Shown here one piece after another: positions 35,206 through 45,726 of a stretch of 64,000 nt of DNA. The notes beneath the pieces were generated by a model. It saw only the letters and a program-made list of their open reading frames with translations, did not search any database and had not been told where the DNA came from. A program made the translations under genes and the position numbers. Source of the stretch: Eutreptiella sp. 'Long Island Sound 2002' (taxonomy: Eukaryota; Euglenozoa; Euglenophyceae; Eutreptiales; Eutreptiaceae). Position 1 is the first letter of the stretch, and each line of letters opens with the position of its first letter. Location of the stretch: assembly GCA_964036045.1 (NCBI GenBank), contig OZ038383.1, positions 39,496,294-39,560,293 of the forward strand. Reading direction: 5' to 3'.

Positions 35206-35220
35206 CTCTTTCCCCGCAGT
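35206..35220 (+). promoter_or_regulatory. Probable 3' splice site just upstream of R3 ORF1
   Basis: CCTCTTTCCCCGCAG is a textbook pyrimidine-tract acceptor ending five bases before the ORF1 ATG. R4 has the equivalent CTCCGCTCCCCACAG at 45706-45720, seven bases up counting from the end of CAG to its ATG. Conservation of an acceptor at this position suggests the 5' UTR is spliced. Confidence 0.5.
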
Positions 35221-35224
35221 CCAC

Positions 35225-37284
35225 ATGCCTCCGGCAGCAGCCGTCGTTCCTGATGTCACCGCGGATGCGTTCCGCGCACTCTCTCTTGCCGATCGGCTCC
35301 ACGCCCTGACTCCCAGGGACAGTTTTCCTTGCACAGGGGCGGTCTGGAACCCGCTGGCGCGTGAACTGCTGCTCACGCTGCACCACCACCCCTCTGGGGT
35401 GCTATGCACGGGCCTCACTGCGGAAGACCCGTTCCTGGCCTCAGTGAGTCTCATGTGGGCTGTCGCCACCCACTCCCTTGCACACCTCGACATGGAGTCG
35501 CTACGAAATCACGCGAACCAGACGGCCTGGATCACATACGGCATGGCCCTCGACTCGCTCGTGGCGTTCCATGCGCAAGCCACTCCCACCCAGCTGACAG
35601 ACCTACACTCTGATGCTGCACTGTTCGTTGCCCGCTATGGGGACCAGAGCTTACGGACCATGTCTGAAGACGAGTTGCTGATGGTCCTCTCTGGGGAGCA
35701 TGAGATCAAACCGCCAGCCATGCGCCTACCGGTGGTCTTCTGGCTCCTGAGCTGGGCGGCAAAGCAGGCTGGGTCTGCTCTGGCCTGCCCAGATCTGCTC
35801 CCCGCGGACCCTCCTTCACCGGCGCCTACCAACTGCGTGCTCACCTCCAACCAGTGGGTCAAATAGCTACGCTCCCACGGCCCCGACGGCGATGGCAAGA
35901 ACTGCCACCCAGGGCTGCTCATGCGCCTGTACGCTTCCAAGGAGCGCTGGCACAAGGAGGCAGCGGAAGACGCGGCCGAGGACCCATGGCTCCTCAACTG
36001 CGGTCCCTGTCCTCCACCGACGCCTCCGACTTTCTCACCCGCCTAGACTCGCTGGCAGCCGTCCCGGAGAACAAAGCCGAGGAGCACGCCCAGCCCCTCC
36101 TCACCCTAGCCAGGGCCCACCAACTGGGCTCCAAGGCGTATGGGAATATCAACGGGGTCAGCACCACGGTGGCGCTGGTGGGGGTGGCCAAATCCCTTTG
36201 GCTCACGTGCCCCTCCTACCGACAGCCGATGCTTCGGGCGGACGTGTCCCGCTACGTCGACGTCATCGAGGAGAAGTTTGGGAACAACAACCTCCAGGAC
36301 CTCAAAACCAAGTCCTTGGAGGCTGTTGTCAAGCTCCTTGAGCGGCACGACTCGCACGGCATCCCGTACGGGGACGTGGCCCGCAAGCTCGCCATGCATG
36401 CGGCCGTCTCCGACAAAGCTTCGCAGAGCCTCCTAGTCGTATCCTCGGAGGACTCCTTTCACCTAGCCCTGGTGCACACGTACCGGGGCATAGAGACCAA
36501 GACCGGCGTCACACAGGTGACGCAGACGCTCCAGCAGGAGCTCAAGAATAAGGCGACGGACAAGGCCTTCGATTGGGTCCTTCAACGCGGGGCGACCCCC
36601 ACCCAGCCCGCGCCACCCCACACGCCCGCCACTCAGCGCATCGTCACGCCGGGGCTACAGGACTCCCTCCCCCCCCCGTCGACGACGTCCGCCGCCTCCC
36701 AGCCCCGAGCCTCGCCCCCGGGGCGTCGCTTCCTGATGCTCCGCGACCTGGACTCCGTCGGTGAAGCCAACCTCATGTCGGCCAGTGTGCAGCTCACTCA
36801 CCTGCTGCTCACGCCCATCACCCTCACCCCAACAATGGTGAAACGCCGGGTCGGCGTCGCGTCCGTTGACGAGTCCGTATGGACATCCCTCTTCTCGTCT
36901 TGCACGGAGCGCACCTACCTCGACACGGCCTCAGTTCCCCCGCGCTGGTCAGTCCCCATAGCCAGCACCAGGCCAGACGGCTCCCCTGTCACTCTGACGA
37001 GCGATGCCTGCGACGCCTCTTCTATGGCCCCCCCAGCCCCGTCGGCTGCGCCTAGGGACACGGCCAAACGGGGCAACAAGCGCCCCCCTCTGGGCGAGCT
37101 CCCTGACGCTTGTCACCCGCCCCCACAGCGATGGGACCCCTCCAGCGACTCGGTGGTCGTAGGGGTGCCTGGGCGGTGGGCTCCTCCCCTGCCTGCCCCG
37201 TGGCCCGGGACGGCGCCCCCAGCGGCCCCCGGCAATACCCGCGGGGTGGAGACAGCCCCCTTTGATGGCGTGGCTCGTCGCTGA
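35225..37284 (+). CDS. R3 ORF1 protein (one in-frame TAG, one frameshift)
   Basis: I place the start at ATG 35225, right after a splice acceptor, because R4 ORF1 starts in the equivalent place. The frame is open to TAG 35864-35866. The residue aligned in R4 is Glu (WVK-stop-L against WYTEL), so coding continues past it. A shift near 35985-36005 leads to the second part, which ends TGA 37282-37284. Length is about 686 codons, against 698 in R4. Shared blocks are WLLSWAAKQAGSALACP near residue 172 and, in the second half, STTVALVGVAKSLW followed by CP. The C-terminal third is Pro/Ser-rich. I recognise no RRM, CCHC or coiled-coil domain. In known LINEs ORF1 proteins bind RNA; that role is inferred by position only. 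Confidence 0.65.
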
Positions 37285-40200
37285 CTTCACCTGCCCCGCA
37301 TCCTGCCACGCACAGTCCTCCCCTTCGAACCCCTCATCCGCGTTGCGGTCTCGTTGGCCACGTCCAACTCCCTCCGCGATGTGATCACCCACCACCCCCA
37401 CCAGGTTTTCCGTTCCCTCTCGACCTTCCCCGAGGAAGGGGTGGAACCGCCTGGAACCCATGCAGCGCGGTGGGCCTGCTGGGACTGCGGTGCCCTGTAC
37501 TCCCTGGCACCTCCAGCCCCGACCCCAGCATGCCCGCACTGCTCCTCTCTCGATGGCCTCACCCTTCTTTCCCCTGCGCCCCTCCTGCCCCATGCTGAGA
37601 CCCGGCTGCGCGCGGACGCCCGCGAGTACCTCCACCCCAGCGTGTGGTGTCCTCTCCAAGCTTTCCCCCCCACCCTGTGGCGCCCTGTTGCGTCGTGCCT
37701 GCTCCAGTGGCTAACAGGGGTAGCCGAGCTGGTGCAGCGTCGCGGCTCCCTGGCGGACTCGCACCAGCTCCTCATATCCCCCCCCCTGTTCACCCCCTCA
37801 GGCGACCTGTTCTCGTTCTGGGACCCGGCCAGGCCTCTCCCCGCGGCACCCCAGGGCAGCCCGGGGTACGTCCGGAGTGGCCCTGAATGGCTTCTTTGCT
37901 ATGTACCCCCCCCCCCCTCCAGCGTGTTCGTCTTGTCCCCACACTGTCCTGACTGCGGTCTCCCGGAGAGGCCTGCGGCGGTGGTCCATGGTGACCCCAG
38001 GCCGCTTCTTTTCCCAAGTCTGTTCTGCACAGCCCCCCGGCCCACCAGCTCGTACTGTCGAGCAGAAGTGGCGGCGCGTGCCGCCTGCGACATCTCCGGC
38101 GTACTAGTCCCGCACGCCATCCCAGTGTCTTCCGTCACTGGGCCCGGAAGCTGTTTTTCTTCTGCCGTTCATCCAGTGCAGCCCCCCCTAGCAACAGCTG
38201 TTGCTCGTTGGCTCACTGACCCCCCCGCCCCCCCCCCCCCCACGCCCACTCCCCTGTATTGCAACAATCTGGGAGGCTTCGAGACCAAGAGTGAAGCCTT
38301 TGAGAACCACCTCCTCTCCCTGGACATCGGGTACGGTCTGTACCAGGAAACCTGGGGGAGTGCGGCCATTCGACGGTGCGTTCCTCGTCAATACGGTCAT
38401 GTCGTCAGTGGCACGCAAGGTGTAGGCACGGGGTTCCTCATACTGTGGGCTTGGTCGTTGGTGAAGGGCCCTTCCGTCCCTTATGTTGTGATGGATGAGG
38501 TTGATTGGTTTGCGGTCGTCATAGAAACGTCCTGGTACGGGGCCCTCCTCTTGGTTTCCGTTCACCTACGCCCGCACTACATCTTCGCTGAGAAGAAGGC
38601 TGCTTTGCGGGCCATCCACAGCCTCCACCAGCTCCTCAGCCCGAGGCCACCATAATAGGCGGGGACTTTAATTGCGAGGCATACGGTGACACCTCCCCTC
38701 TGTACTATGCGCTGCGCAGCGCTAGCCTGTTCCACTCCTTCCACCCGGCGCACCCTCCTGGCACGCTGACAAACTGGACTGTGGTGGACGGTGTGCAGCG
38801 CAGCACGGGCATTGACCACATCATCACCGCAGCCAACATCCCCCCCCACCACTCCTCCCTCCTCCCCTCCTCCAGCACCCACATGGGGCTCATCGTCACC
38901 ATCCACGTCCACGACAGCACAGCATAGCCATTCCACTGGAAGCGCCTTCGTTGGCGTTTGCTGGACGACCCTGCAGCCCGGCTCCTGTCGTCCCTGGTTG
39001 GCGTAGTATGGGCGTTCCTGACCCTGTACCCCTCACCCCCGGACCTGTTCACCCGTGCCATGTGGCATTATGCATCCGCCATGGTCCCTCGCCCGCCAAC
39101 GTCGGATGTGGTAATCCGGCGCCTGCAGGCCCTAGCCCCGCCCATGTCCAGGGAGCAGCTGGACCAGTTGACCCAGGTACTGCGAGACACAGTAGCAGAG
39201 CGGGGCCGGGAACGGCTGGCGGTCACACTGGCCAGAGTGACGGTCCCAGGGGCCACGCGAGGCGCTCTGCGCCTCAAGTCCCAGCCCCTCAAGCCCCTCT
39301 CCCTCATTGCCCCTAACCCCACCGTGTCCCTCCGCAATCCAGAGGATCGCAAAGCGGAAATAGACACGCAGGCGGCCGCCAACATCCAGAACCGGCACCT
39401 GCGGTTAGACTTGGACTGGCTCAGGGCCCACGCGAACCCCCGTTGCTCGGAGCGGTTTTTCGACCCAGACCTTGACCTCCCCATAGGACTGATTTTACAG
39501 TTCTTGCAGCGTCATCTCCAGCTTGACAGCCGGAGCGACCGCGACGCATACTGCGCTCGTGTGTCGGCTGAGCCCGTGCTCTCTGACCTCCAGATGGTGC
39601 AGTCCATAACCCGGCAAGGCTCGTGGGCCTCGGCCTGCGACAACACGCCCCGCAGACTGCCGCAGTGTGGAGGGTTCGGTGTTTGCTCGGGCGTCCTGGC
39701 ATCCAGGAGGCAGTCGTGGCTGGGTGCCCCTTCCCTGTCCGCCATGCCTGTGCAATACGGACTGTACAAGGGCAAGGTGCCCCGTGATGCGAAGAAACCC
39801 CCCAACCTGATGACTTCATATCGCCCTGTTGTGGCCGAGAGTCCCGTCACGGGGTCTGAGGCACACTCGGCGAAGAGAAAAAAGGATTGCACGCTGGAGG
39901 CGTCAGGCCTGTATCCCCCAGAGTACTTTGCGTACAGAAGCGAACTGCGGGCGGCTGAGCTAGCTCTGACCGGCCGGGCTGCCTGCACTTCCTCCCTCGA
40001 GACCTATGGCTCCGTCGCCCGCTGTGGGTGGGACGAATCCGATGCGTATCTGCGCAAACAACGAGACCTCATCTCCCCTATGAACTCGCTCCTCCACCCG
40101 ATGTGGGACTACGGTCCTTGGGCAGCTGGGTTCTATGCGCAACTGCAGATCCGAGTCGTCTCGTCCGACGGCCTCACAGATGGATACACACCCTTCGAGG

Positions 40201-42020
40201 GGTACTCCCAAGGGAACCCCTTCTCAGCCAATGGATACCAAGGTGCGTCAGTCCTGGCCTCCTCCACCCTACCCTTCCCCCGCCGCATTTACATCACTCC
40301 GTGGCCCTGCCCGTCACCCCTCCCCATCAATCGCGTGTGCTACAGCGACGATAGGGCCTTTTTCGAGCCCACGATAGCGCTGGTCTCTGAGCTGGCCAGT
40401 GCATGCGTCCAGGCCACCCTTCACACTAATGGTGTTCCCAACATGGACAAGCTGGAGTTTAGCTTTATAAGACTAAATGACAGGGGCTATCCTGCCCTCG
40501 TCGCAGAGGATGTTCCCCGCTTTAAAACCCGTACCCTCACCAGCCCCCCCCTCATCGTGGGCGTGCCCATCCTCAACAATCTCGTGCCCACAGCCAAGCT
40601 GGCCGACCTACTGGCCACATTCCGCACAGTTTACCACTCGGTGCGCGACACAGCAGTTTCTCCCCTGCTTGCAGTACGTTCCATTGTGGCTTTCGCGCTG
40701 TCCCGGTTGGACTATGTGTTTTCTGCAGTCCTGGCCCTCCCGGAGTGGCACAAGGACCTGCAGGTTTACGCGCACAAGGCGTACCGGGCGGCATTTGCCC
40801 TCCCCCCTTGGACCTGCAGCACCTTTCTGCACCTCCCCTTACACGCTGGTGGCGTCAACTGCCCTCACCTCCCCACCCGCAACATCTCGTTGCTTTTCCA
40901 AACATACCTCTTGGCCTCCCTTAGCCGGAACCTCCTTTTGCGGGCTTCAGCGAAATACCTCCTGGAGTCCCAGGCCCAGTATTCAGAGGGCCTGGCCCTA
41001 CGCAACCAGCTCGGCATCTTGCACGCGCGCGTACACACACACCCGTTCCCCCACCTCTGGGAAGCACGCATTAGCTGCAGCCTCACCACGACCGCTCCGC
41101 CCCCTGACGTCCTGTGGATAGTCACGGATGGGGCGCTGACAGCCACGGCCGTTGGCGGAGGCATCGTCTTGTATCACCCTGACTGGGGTATCCAGCGCTC
41201 TTTTCATTTCGGCTTCCAGGTCGTCCAAGCCACTTCCACGGACGCCGAGTGGCTGCCCAAACTGGTGGCCAGGCACCTGCTACGGACCTGGGTGGGCACG
41301 GCGGCTATGCACTGTGCTTTCACCAAGCCCCCCCCCCCATCCTCCATTACCAACCACATTTTCTGCCAGGTGGTCCCGGCCACAATGGGTTTTCAGGAAT
41401 TCTGGTTGCAGGCGCAACACAACACAGGTCACACACACACCGCGGCCGCTTTGCAGCGCGAAGCGCACCAGCAAGCGGCCCGCGGCGCTTCCCTATCCCA
41501 GCCATTCACCGCCCCCCTTCTTCCCTTGCTCAGCAGAGCTGTGCTGGCCACCAGCGCTGGCCGTTTGCTCTTCAAAGTTGGGCTCAGTGTCGCCCAGCGG
41601 CAGGATGACGCCCTAACACGGGCGGCTACCCGCGATGCGAGTTGGGACACGGCTCGCTGGGCGGCCGCAGAGTTCGCCACTTTACTGCTAGACTCTGCAC
41701 TGCCCAGGGGCCCTATCGTCACAGCACTCCGCCTACGGGCCCTGCTGTACCACCCGCCCCCCGTGACAGTGCACTATTACGCTTGCGATTTTTGTGGGGC
41801 ACATGTGGACTCCCCCTGGTCCCATATAGCCCACGCCTGCCCGGTTTTTCTACTGCGAGTCCAGTGGGCCTTCGTCAAACTGCTCGCTACACTCCCTAAG
41901 CAGGTCGGCTCGTATTTGGCTGACGGCACCACGCTGGTCCAACCCTCTTCGGCCACGGCGATTGCTGTGGCGCTGGGACCGATCATCAGGTACCTAAACC
42001 CCTATCCCCGCTGCACATGA
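37285..42020 (+). CDS. R3 ORF2: endonuclease / reverse transcriptase / RNase H-like polyprotein
   Basis: ORF2 follows the ORF1 TGA in the same frame, and its first in-frame ATG is deep in the endonuclease. The N-terminal 300 residues are novel, with CWDC...CPHC and CPDCG clusters shared with R4. The endonuclease (about 38258-38924) has CNNLGG, GLYQETWG, GGDFNCEAYG (reached after an indel near 38645) and GIDHI. TAG 38925-38927 follows, then 1020 open codons from 38958. Numbered from there: finger LYKGK near 268, motif A D359-x3-A-Y, motif B QGNPFS at 418, motif C YSDD at 462-465, RNase H-like D724 and E764, and CCHC C943-C946-H956-C961. The later RNase H aspartates are not evident. The enzyme would nick target DNA and prime reverse transcription there. 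Confidence 0.85.
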
Positions 42021-42588
42021 CTGTGTACACCCCGTCGGGACTCGTCAGCCGCCCTGAAGAGATCCGGACCCCTCACCCTTCGGCGCGCGACCGTGTTCGT
42101 CTCATTCTGGAGACCATGGCCGACCACTCGCGCACCCTGGTTGACCTGCTCCTAGTGCTGGACACCCTCGAGTGGCCCACAAGACCGACCCCATCCCTCA
42201 ACCCCCACGTTCACGTCCTCACCGCTAAGAAGGTCCTGCCCCTGTCAGTCGCCTTTCTGGCGCGCTGGACTACTTGCCACCTCCAGGGCTGGCGCATGGT
42301 GGCAGGTGGCCTTCTACCCATGCGCATGCCCCCCCCCCCCCCACCCCCACCTCCCGTTGGGCCCCCGAAGTGACCTTTGCGGTGCGATTCAACGTGCAAG
42401 AGCCCTCGACGGCTCACTTTATCCGATCCCTCCCGAGCCCCCTGATCGTTCTGACCTCCACCCCCAGCGTGCACGCTGTGCTTCAGCTGGTGGCGAGGGA
42501 CATGGCTACACTAGCCGTACGAGACCATGTACTGCTGTGGGATGCTGCGGTCGTCCACACACTACCACGACAGGACCGCTTTACATGA
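42017..42588 (+). CDS. R3 ORF3, unknown protein coupled to ORF2 by ATGA
   Basis: The ATG (42017-42019) overlaps the ORF2 stop TGA (42018-42020). The first 118 codons read as a helical protein (ARDRVRLILETMADH, TLVDLLLVLDTLEW) ending in a Pro run encoded by 14 consecutive C bases (about 42329-42342), then stop at 42371-42373. A neighbouring frame continues with convincing coding character (EVTFAVRFNVQEPSTAHF, LQLVARDMATLAV) to TGA 42586-42588. The total length is one base off a multiple of three, so one base gained or lost in the C-run would restore about 190 codons. No family is recognised. The break may be a homopolymer sequencing error, decay or slippage. Confidence 0.55.
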
Positions 42589-42809
42589 CAACTTCCTACG
42601 GCCGTGCAGTGCGCGTTGCCTGTGTTCTCTGCGGTTCCTGTCACCACACAAGCACAACGCGAGCGCGCCAGGGATACATCCGCGCTCAATACACGTGCAA
42701 TAATACTAGAGGAGGAGGCGTGTGCCCCGCCCGCTGGCTGCATGGCCAAAGGGTGAGTGTGGTGCGCCGGAGCCGAGCTTCCCAAGAGCGGCACCCCGTG
42801 GGCCCCTAA
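42585..42809 (+). CDS. R3 ORF4, small zinc-ribbon-like protein coupled to ORF3 by ATGA
   Basis: The ATG at 42585 overlaps the ORF3 stop TGA, a second ATGA junction in the same element. It has 74 codons. Cys13-x2-Cys16-Gly-Ser-Cys19 is followed by QGYIRAQYTC (Cys38) and Cys47. This C-x2-CGS...QYxC pattern resembles small zinc ribbons in nucleic-acid-binding and transposase-associated proteins. The C-terminus is basic. The stop is TAA 42807-42809. Its position between ORF3 and the conserved 3' end makes it the last gene of R3. R4 is truncated before this point, so there is no second copy to confirm it. Confidence 0.45.
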   Translation: MTTSYGRAVRVACVLCGSCHHTSTTRARQGYIRAQYTCNNTRGGGVCPARWLHGQRVSVVRRSRASQERHPVGP

Positions 42810-42856
42810 GGCCCTCTTCGGGTTCGGGAAGGTAAGCCCAAAGCCCAAAGCCCCTC

Positions 42857-42992
42857 GGTCGTTGTCGGCACACGCCCGGCCAGCGTGACGCCGGCCGACT
42901 GCTCCCTTGCGCCCTGCCCAGGGAGAGCGTGTCCGGCAATTTCTCCCGCCGGCACGTGCCGGGTGCCCTAATAATAACAACAACAAATAACA
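42857..42992 (+). other. Conserved R-family 3' end
   Basis: These 135 bp begin CGGTCGTTGTCGGCACACGC, contain the complementary words GCCGGC/GCCGGC and GGCACGTGCC, and end GTGCCCTAATAATAACAAC. The same block ends R1 (20058-20193) and R2 (about 33368-33502). A shared 3' end between coding and non-coding copies is what a trans-acting RT would need to recognise its templates; that role is inferred. Confidence 0.8.
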
Positions 42993-43079
42993 TACCATAC
43001 CATACCATACCATACCATACCATACCATACCATACCATACCATACCATACCATACCATACCATACCATACCATACCATG
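42993..43079 (+). repeat. (ATACC)n array between R3 and R4
   Basis: About seventeen ATACC units join the R3 3' end to the R4 5' end (ATGTAGCGGAG). Confidence 0.93.
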
Positions 43080-45726
43080 TAGCGGAGTCCCCCCCGGCGA
43101 ATCCGAGGTTCTTCCTCGAAGGGGCCCACGAGCCCAGGGGACGCCACCGGGGTTTTCACGGCCAAGCCGGACGGAGCTCCCACCGGCGAGCCCCCCCCCC
43201 CGCATGGGTGGGTGCACACGACAACCGCCACCCCCCCCCCCCCTCAGCCCCCCCACAAAAGGGACTCCGGCGCGGAGGGTTGGGGATATAGTCCCATGCT
43301 GCGCGGCCATGAATCGACATGGCCCTACACCGGGCGATACACGCCCTCGCCCCCCCTCGCTCAAGAGGGGCCCCCGTCGTCCCCCGGGCAGGGAGCACCC
43401 CCCCCCCCCTTCAGGGAACGGCCGCCCTCAGGAGCCCTCGCCCAGCTCCTGGGGGCCTCTCGGGGTTCGCCCCCGAGCCGGCCCGGCCCTTCCGCGCCCC
43501 CCCTCACCAGCCGCAGCCCAAAGGCCCGCCCGGTCCCCCCGGCACCAGCCCACAGCCACCAGGGTCCCGGGCCCCGGAGCCCCGAAGCCCAGCCCCGCCC
43601 GCCCCCCCGGTGTCCATCCGGCGGGGCCCGTCCCGGTCCGGTTCGGCCGCGAGGGGACAGGGTGGCGCTCCCCCCCGCCTCCACCAGGATTCGCCCCCGT
43701 GGATGATGCTCGGCGGGATTCGTCCCCGCCGAGCGGGGTGCGGGCCCCACCGCTGACCGTGGCCCCCAGCGCCGCGGGCGCCCCGGGCTGCCCAGCCGAC
43801 TTTGGCCAGCCCCGGCCGCTCCTCCGCCCGGTCGGCCGAATGGTGACGCTCGCGGCTGAGCGCACCGCAACCCCACCCCCTCGCGCGCGCGCCCGCCACC
43901 CGGCCCACAGCCCCCCCCCCCCTCCCCGCGTGCACACCATGCCCCTCCTCCCCTCCGCACCCCCTCTCCTTCTTCGCAGGTAGCCGTCGCCACCGAGGTG
44001 GGCTTCCGCAGCCGCTGACGGGCGGACGCTTGGCTGACGAGGGGGCCCCCCATACGCGGTGGGGGTCCAGGCCTTGCCCCCCCTTCACCCTGCTGCATGC
44101 ATCATGGCGTTACATGAGTCATACCTCCCTCCCTACGCACCATGCGTCATGGCTGCGAGTGGCCTTTGTCCCTTCCCCCCTCCCATGCCTCACGCACGGA
44201 GACCGAACGGGGGGGGGGCAACGGCCCCTGGGTGGGGCTCCCAGAACCCTGGGCGGGGCCCCAAGAACCCCAGCGCAGTTACTCCGACGTGGAGGGTGGT
44301 GTGACCAGCCGGCGAGCGGTCACACCCGACGCTGAACCCAGTCCCCCCCCCTGTCCCCCACCCTAGCCGGGGCGGCGCGGCCCGCACGTGCGGTTCGAGC
44401 CCGCGTCGCCCGTGTACCGCTATACAGGCAGCGCGGGCCGCCAGGAGTGCGGAGGGGCCCCGCACTGCCCCAAGCGCCCCCCCCCCACTCCAGCTGGCGC
44501 TAGAGGCCTAGCAGCGCGTGGCGGGCTGTTGTGCAGGGGGGGCGAGGCGACCGGGCGCTTCATACCCGCCCCCAACGGGGGTCTGTGCCCACGGCACCGG
44601 GCACAGACGCCGGTTGGGGGGTACCACACCACCACCCACCACCGCACCACGGACACAAGGGAGAGGTAATAGCCCCGGGCATCGGCCCCCCCCAGGCCGA
44701 AGGAAGGTGCCGACCGCCAGGCTCATCCTAGCCCCCCACTTCCTCTTCATAATCATCCCCCTTGGCCGCCCCGGCCCACAGTCCCCGCGGCGGGTAAGTT
44801 CCTGGGGTCGAAACCTAAGAACTTCGGTGACGGAAATACGGGCCGTGGTTTCGCACCCAGCCGACGTGGGGAGCCTCCGCCCCCACGGGGCCCCAGGGCA
44901 CCCCGGCCATCCCATCCGGGGATAACCCGCCGCCAATGCCCCATTCCCCAGCCCTAGGCTCTCCGGCCTCAGTCTGCAAGCAGTCTACACCCTCATCACT
45001 TCCTCGTAGTAGGACACCGGTAGCAGGACACACCCACCACCACCACACGCCACCGACCCCAGAACCCGACTCTGAACCGCGGACACTCGAGCTCCCACAC
45101 CCTACATCCCCGACACGCCGCGCCCGGCACCCCTCTGCTTGCCACACGCGCGCCCCATCCCTCTCTCCCAGCCGCCACCGCCGCGCAACGTACGCCGCAC
45201 CCAACGACGGCCCCCGCCCACTCCGGGCCCACCACCCCCCCCCCCCCTTCTTACTTTGCGCCACCGCCGGTAGCACTGTTCGCTCTGCATGCCAGAGCCC
45301 GCGGGCCTCGAGCGCTTGCCTCGGCTTTTTCTGCCCCCCACCAGCCCACCCCGCCCCACACCCAACACCAGCCCCCGGCGCGAGCCTCCCGCCCGCCTGG
45401 CAGCGCACCCAGCGACCACCCACGCCCAGTACCACCTCACGACTCTCGCCACGCCCAGCGACGACCACCAGCCGCACCTGACCCACCACCCCCCCCCCCC
45501 TTTCTACATTTGCGCCATTGCCGGTAGCACTGATCGCTCTGCATGCCGGAGCCTCCGGGCCCTGAGGGCTTGCCTCGGCTTCTCCCTTTCTCCCGCCCGC
45601 CCACCCCGACCAGCCCCTCCCACCCCCACCCCACACCACGACTGGCGCCCACTGCCGTCAACGGACCTCCCACCCCCCGACACGCCTTGTGACGGACCCT
45701 CCCTTGCTCCGCTCCCCACAGGCACC

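Larger units (their letters stand above)
33557..42992 (+). mobile_element. R3: near-complete autonomous non-LTR retrotransposon
   Basis: R3 starts TAGCGGAGTCCCCC (family 5' end). It shares about 850 bp of 5' block with R1, R2 and R4, then switches at a C-run near 34400 to a different 5' UTR with a 321 bp tandem repeat. The coding order is ORF1 (35225-37284), ORF2 with endonuclease, RT, RNase H-like and CCHC domains (37285-42020), ORF3 (42017-42588) and ORF4 (42585-42809). The 3' 135 bp (42857-42992) match R1 and R2. It is about 9.4 kb. LTRs are absent. An in-frame TAG and an indel in ORF1, an indel and a TAG in the endonuclease, and a C-run shift in ORF3 mean this copy is at most nearly intact. 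Confidence 0.82.

Noticed and set aside
44300-44470. Complete tRNA gene
   Set aside because: Only a T-arm-like stem is present; no acceptor stem, D-arm or anticodon arm can be folded around it.
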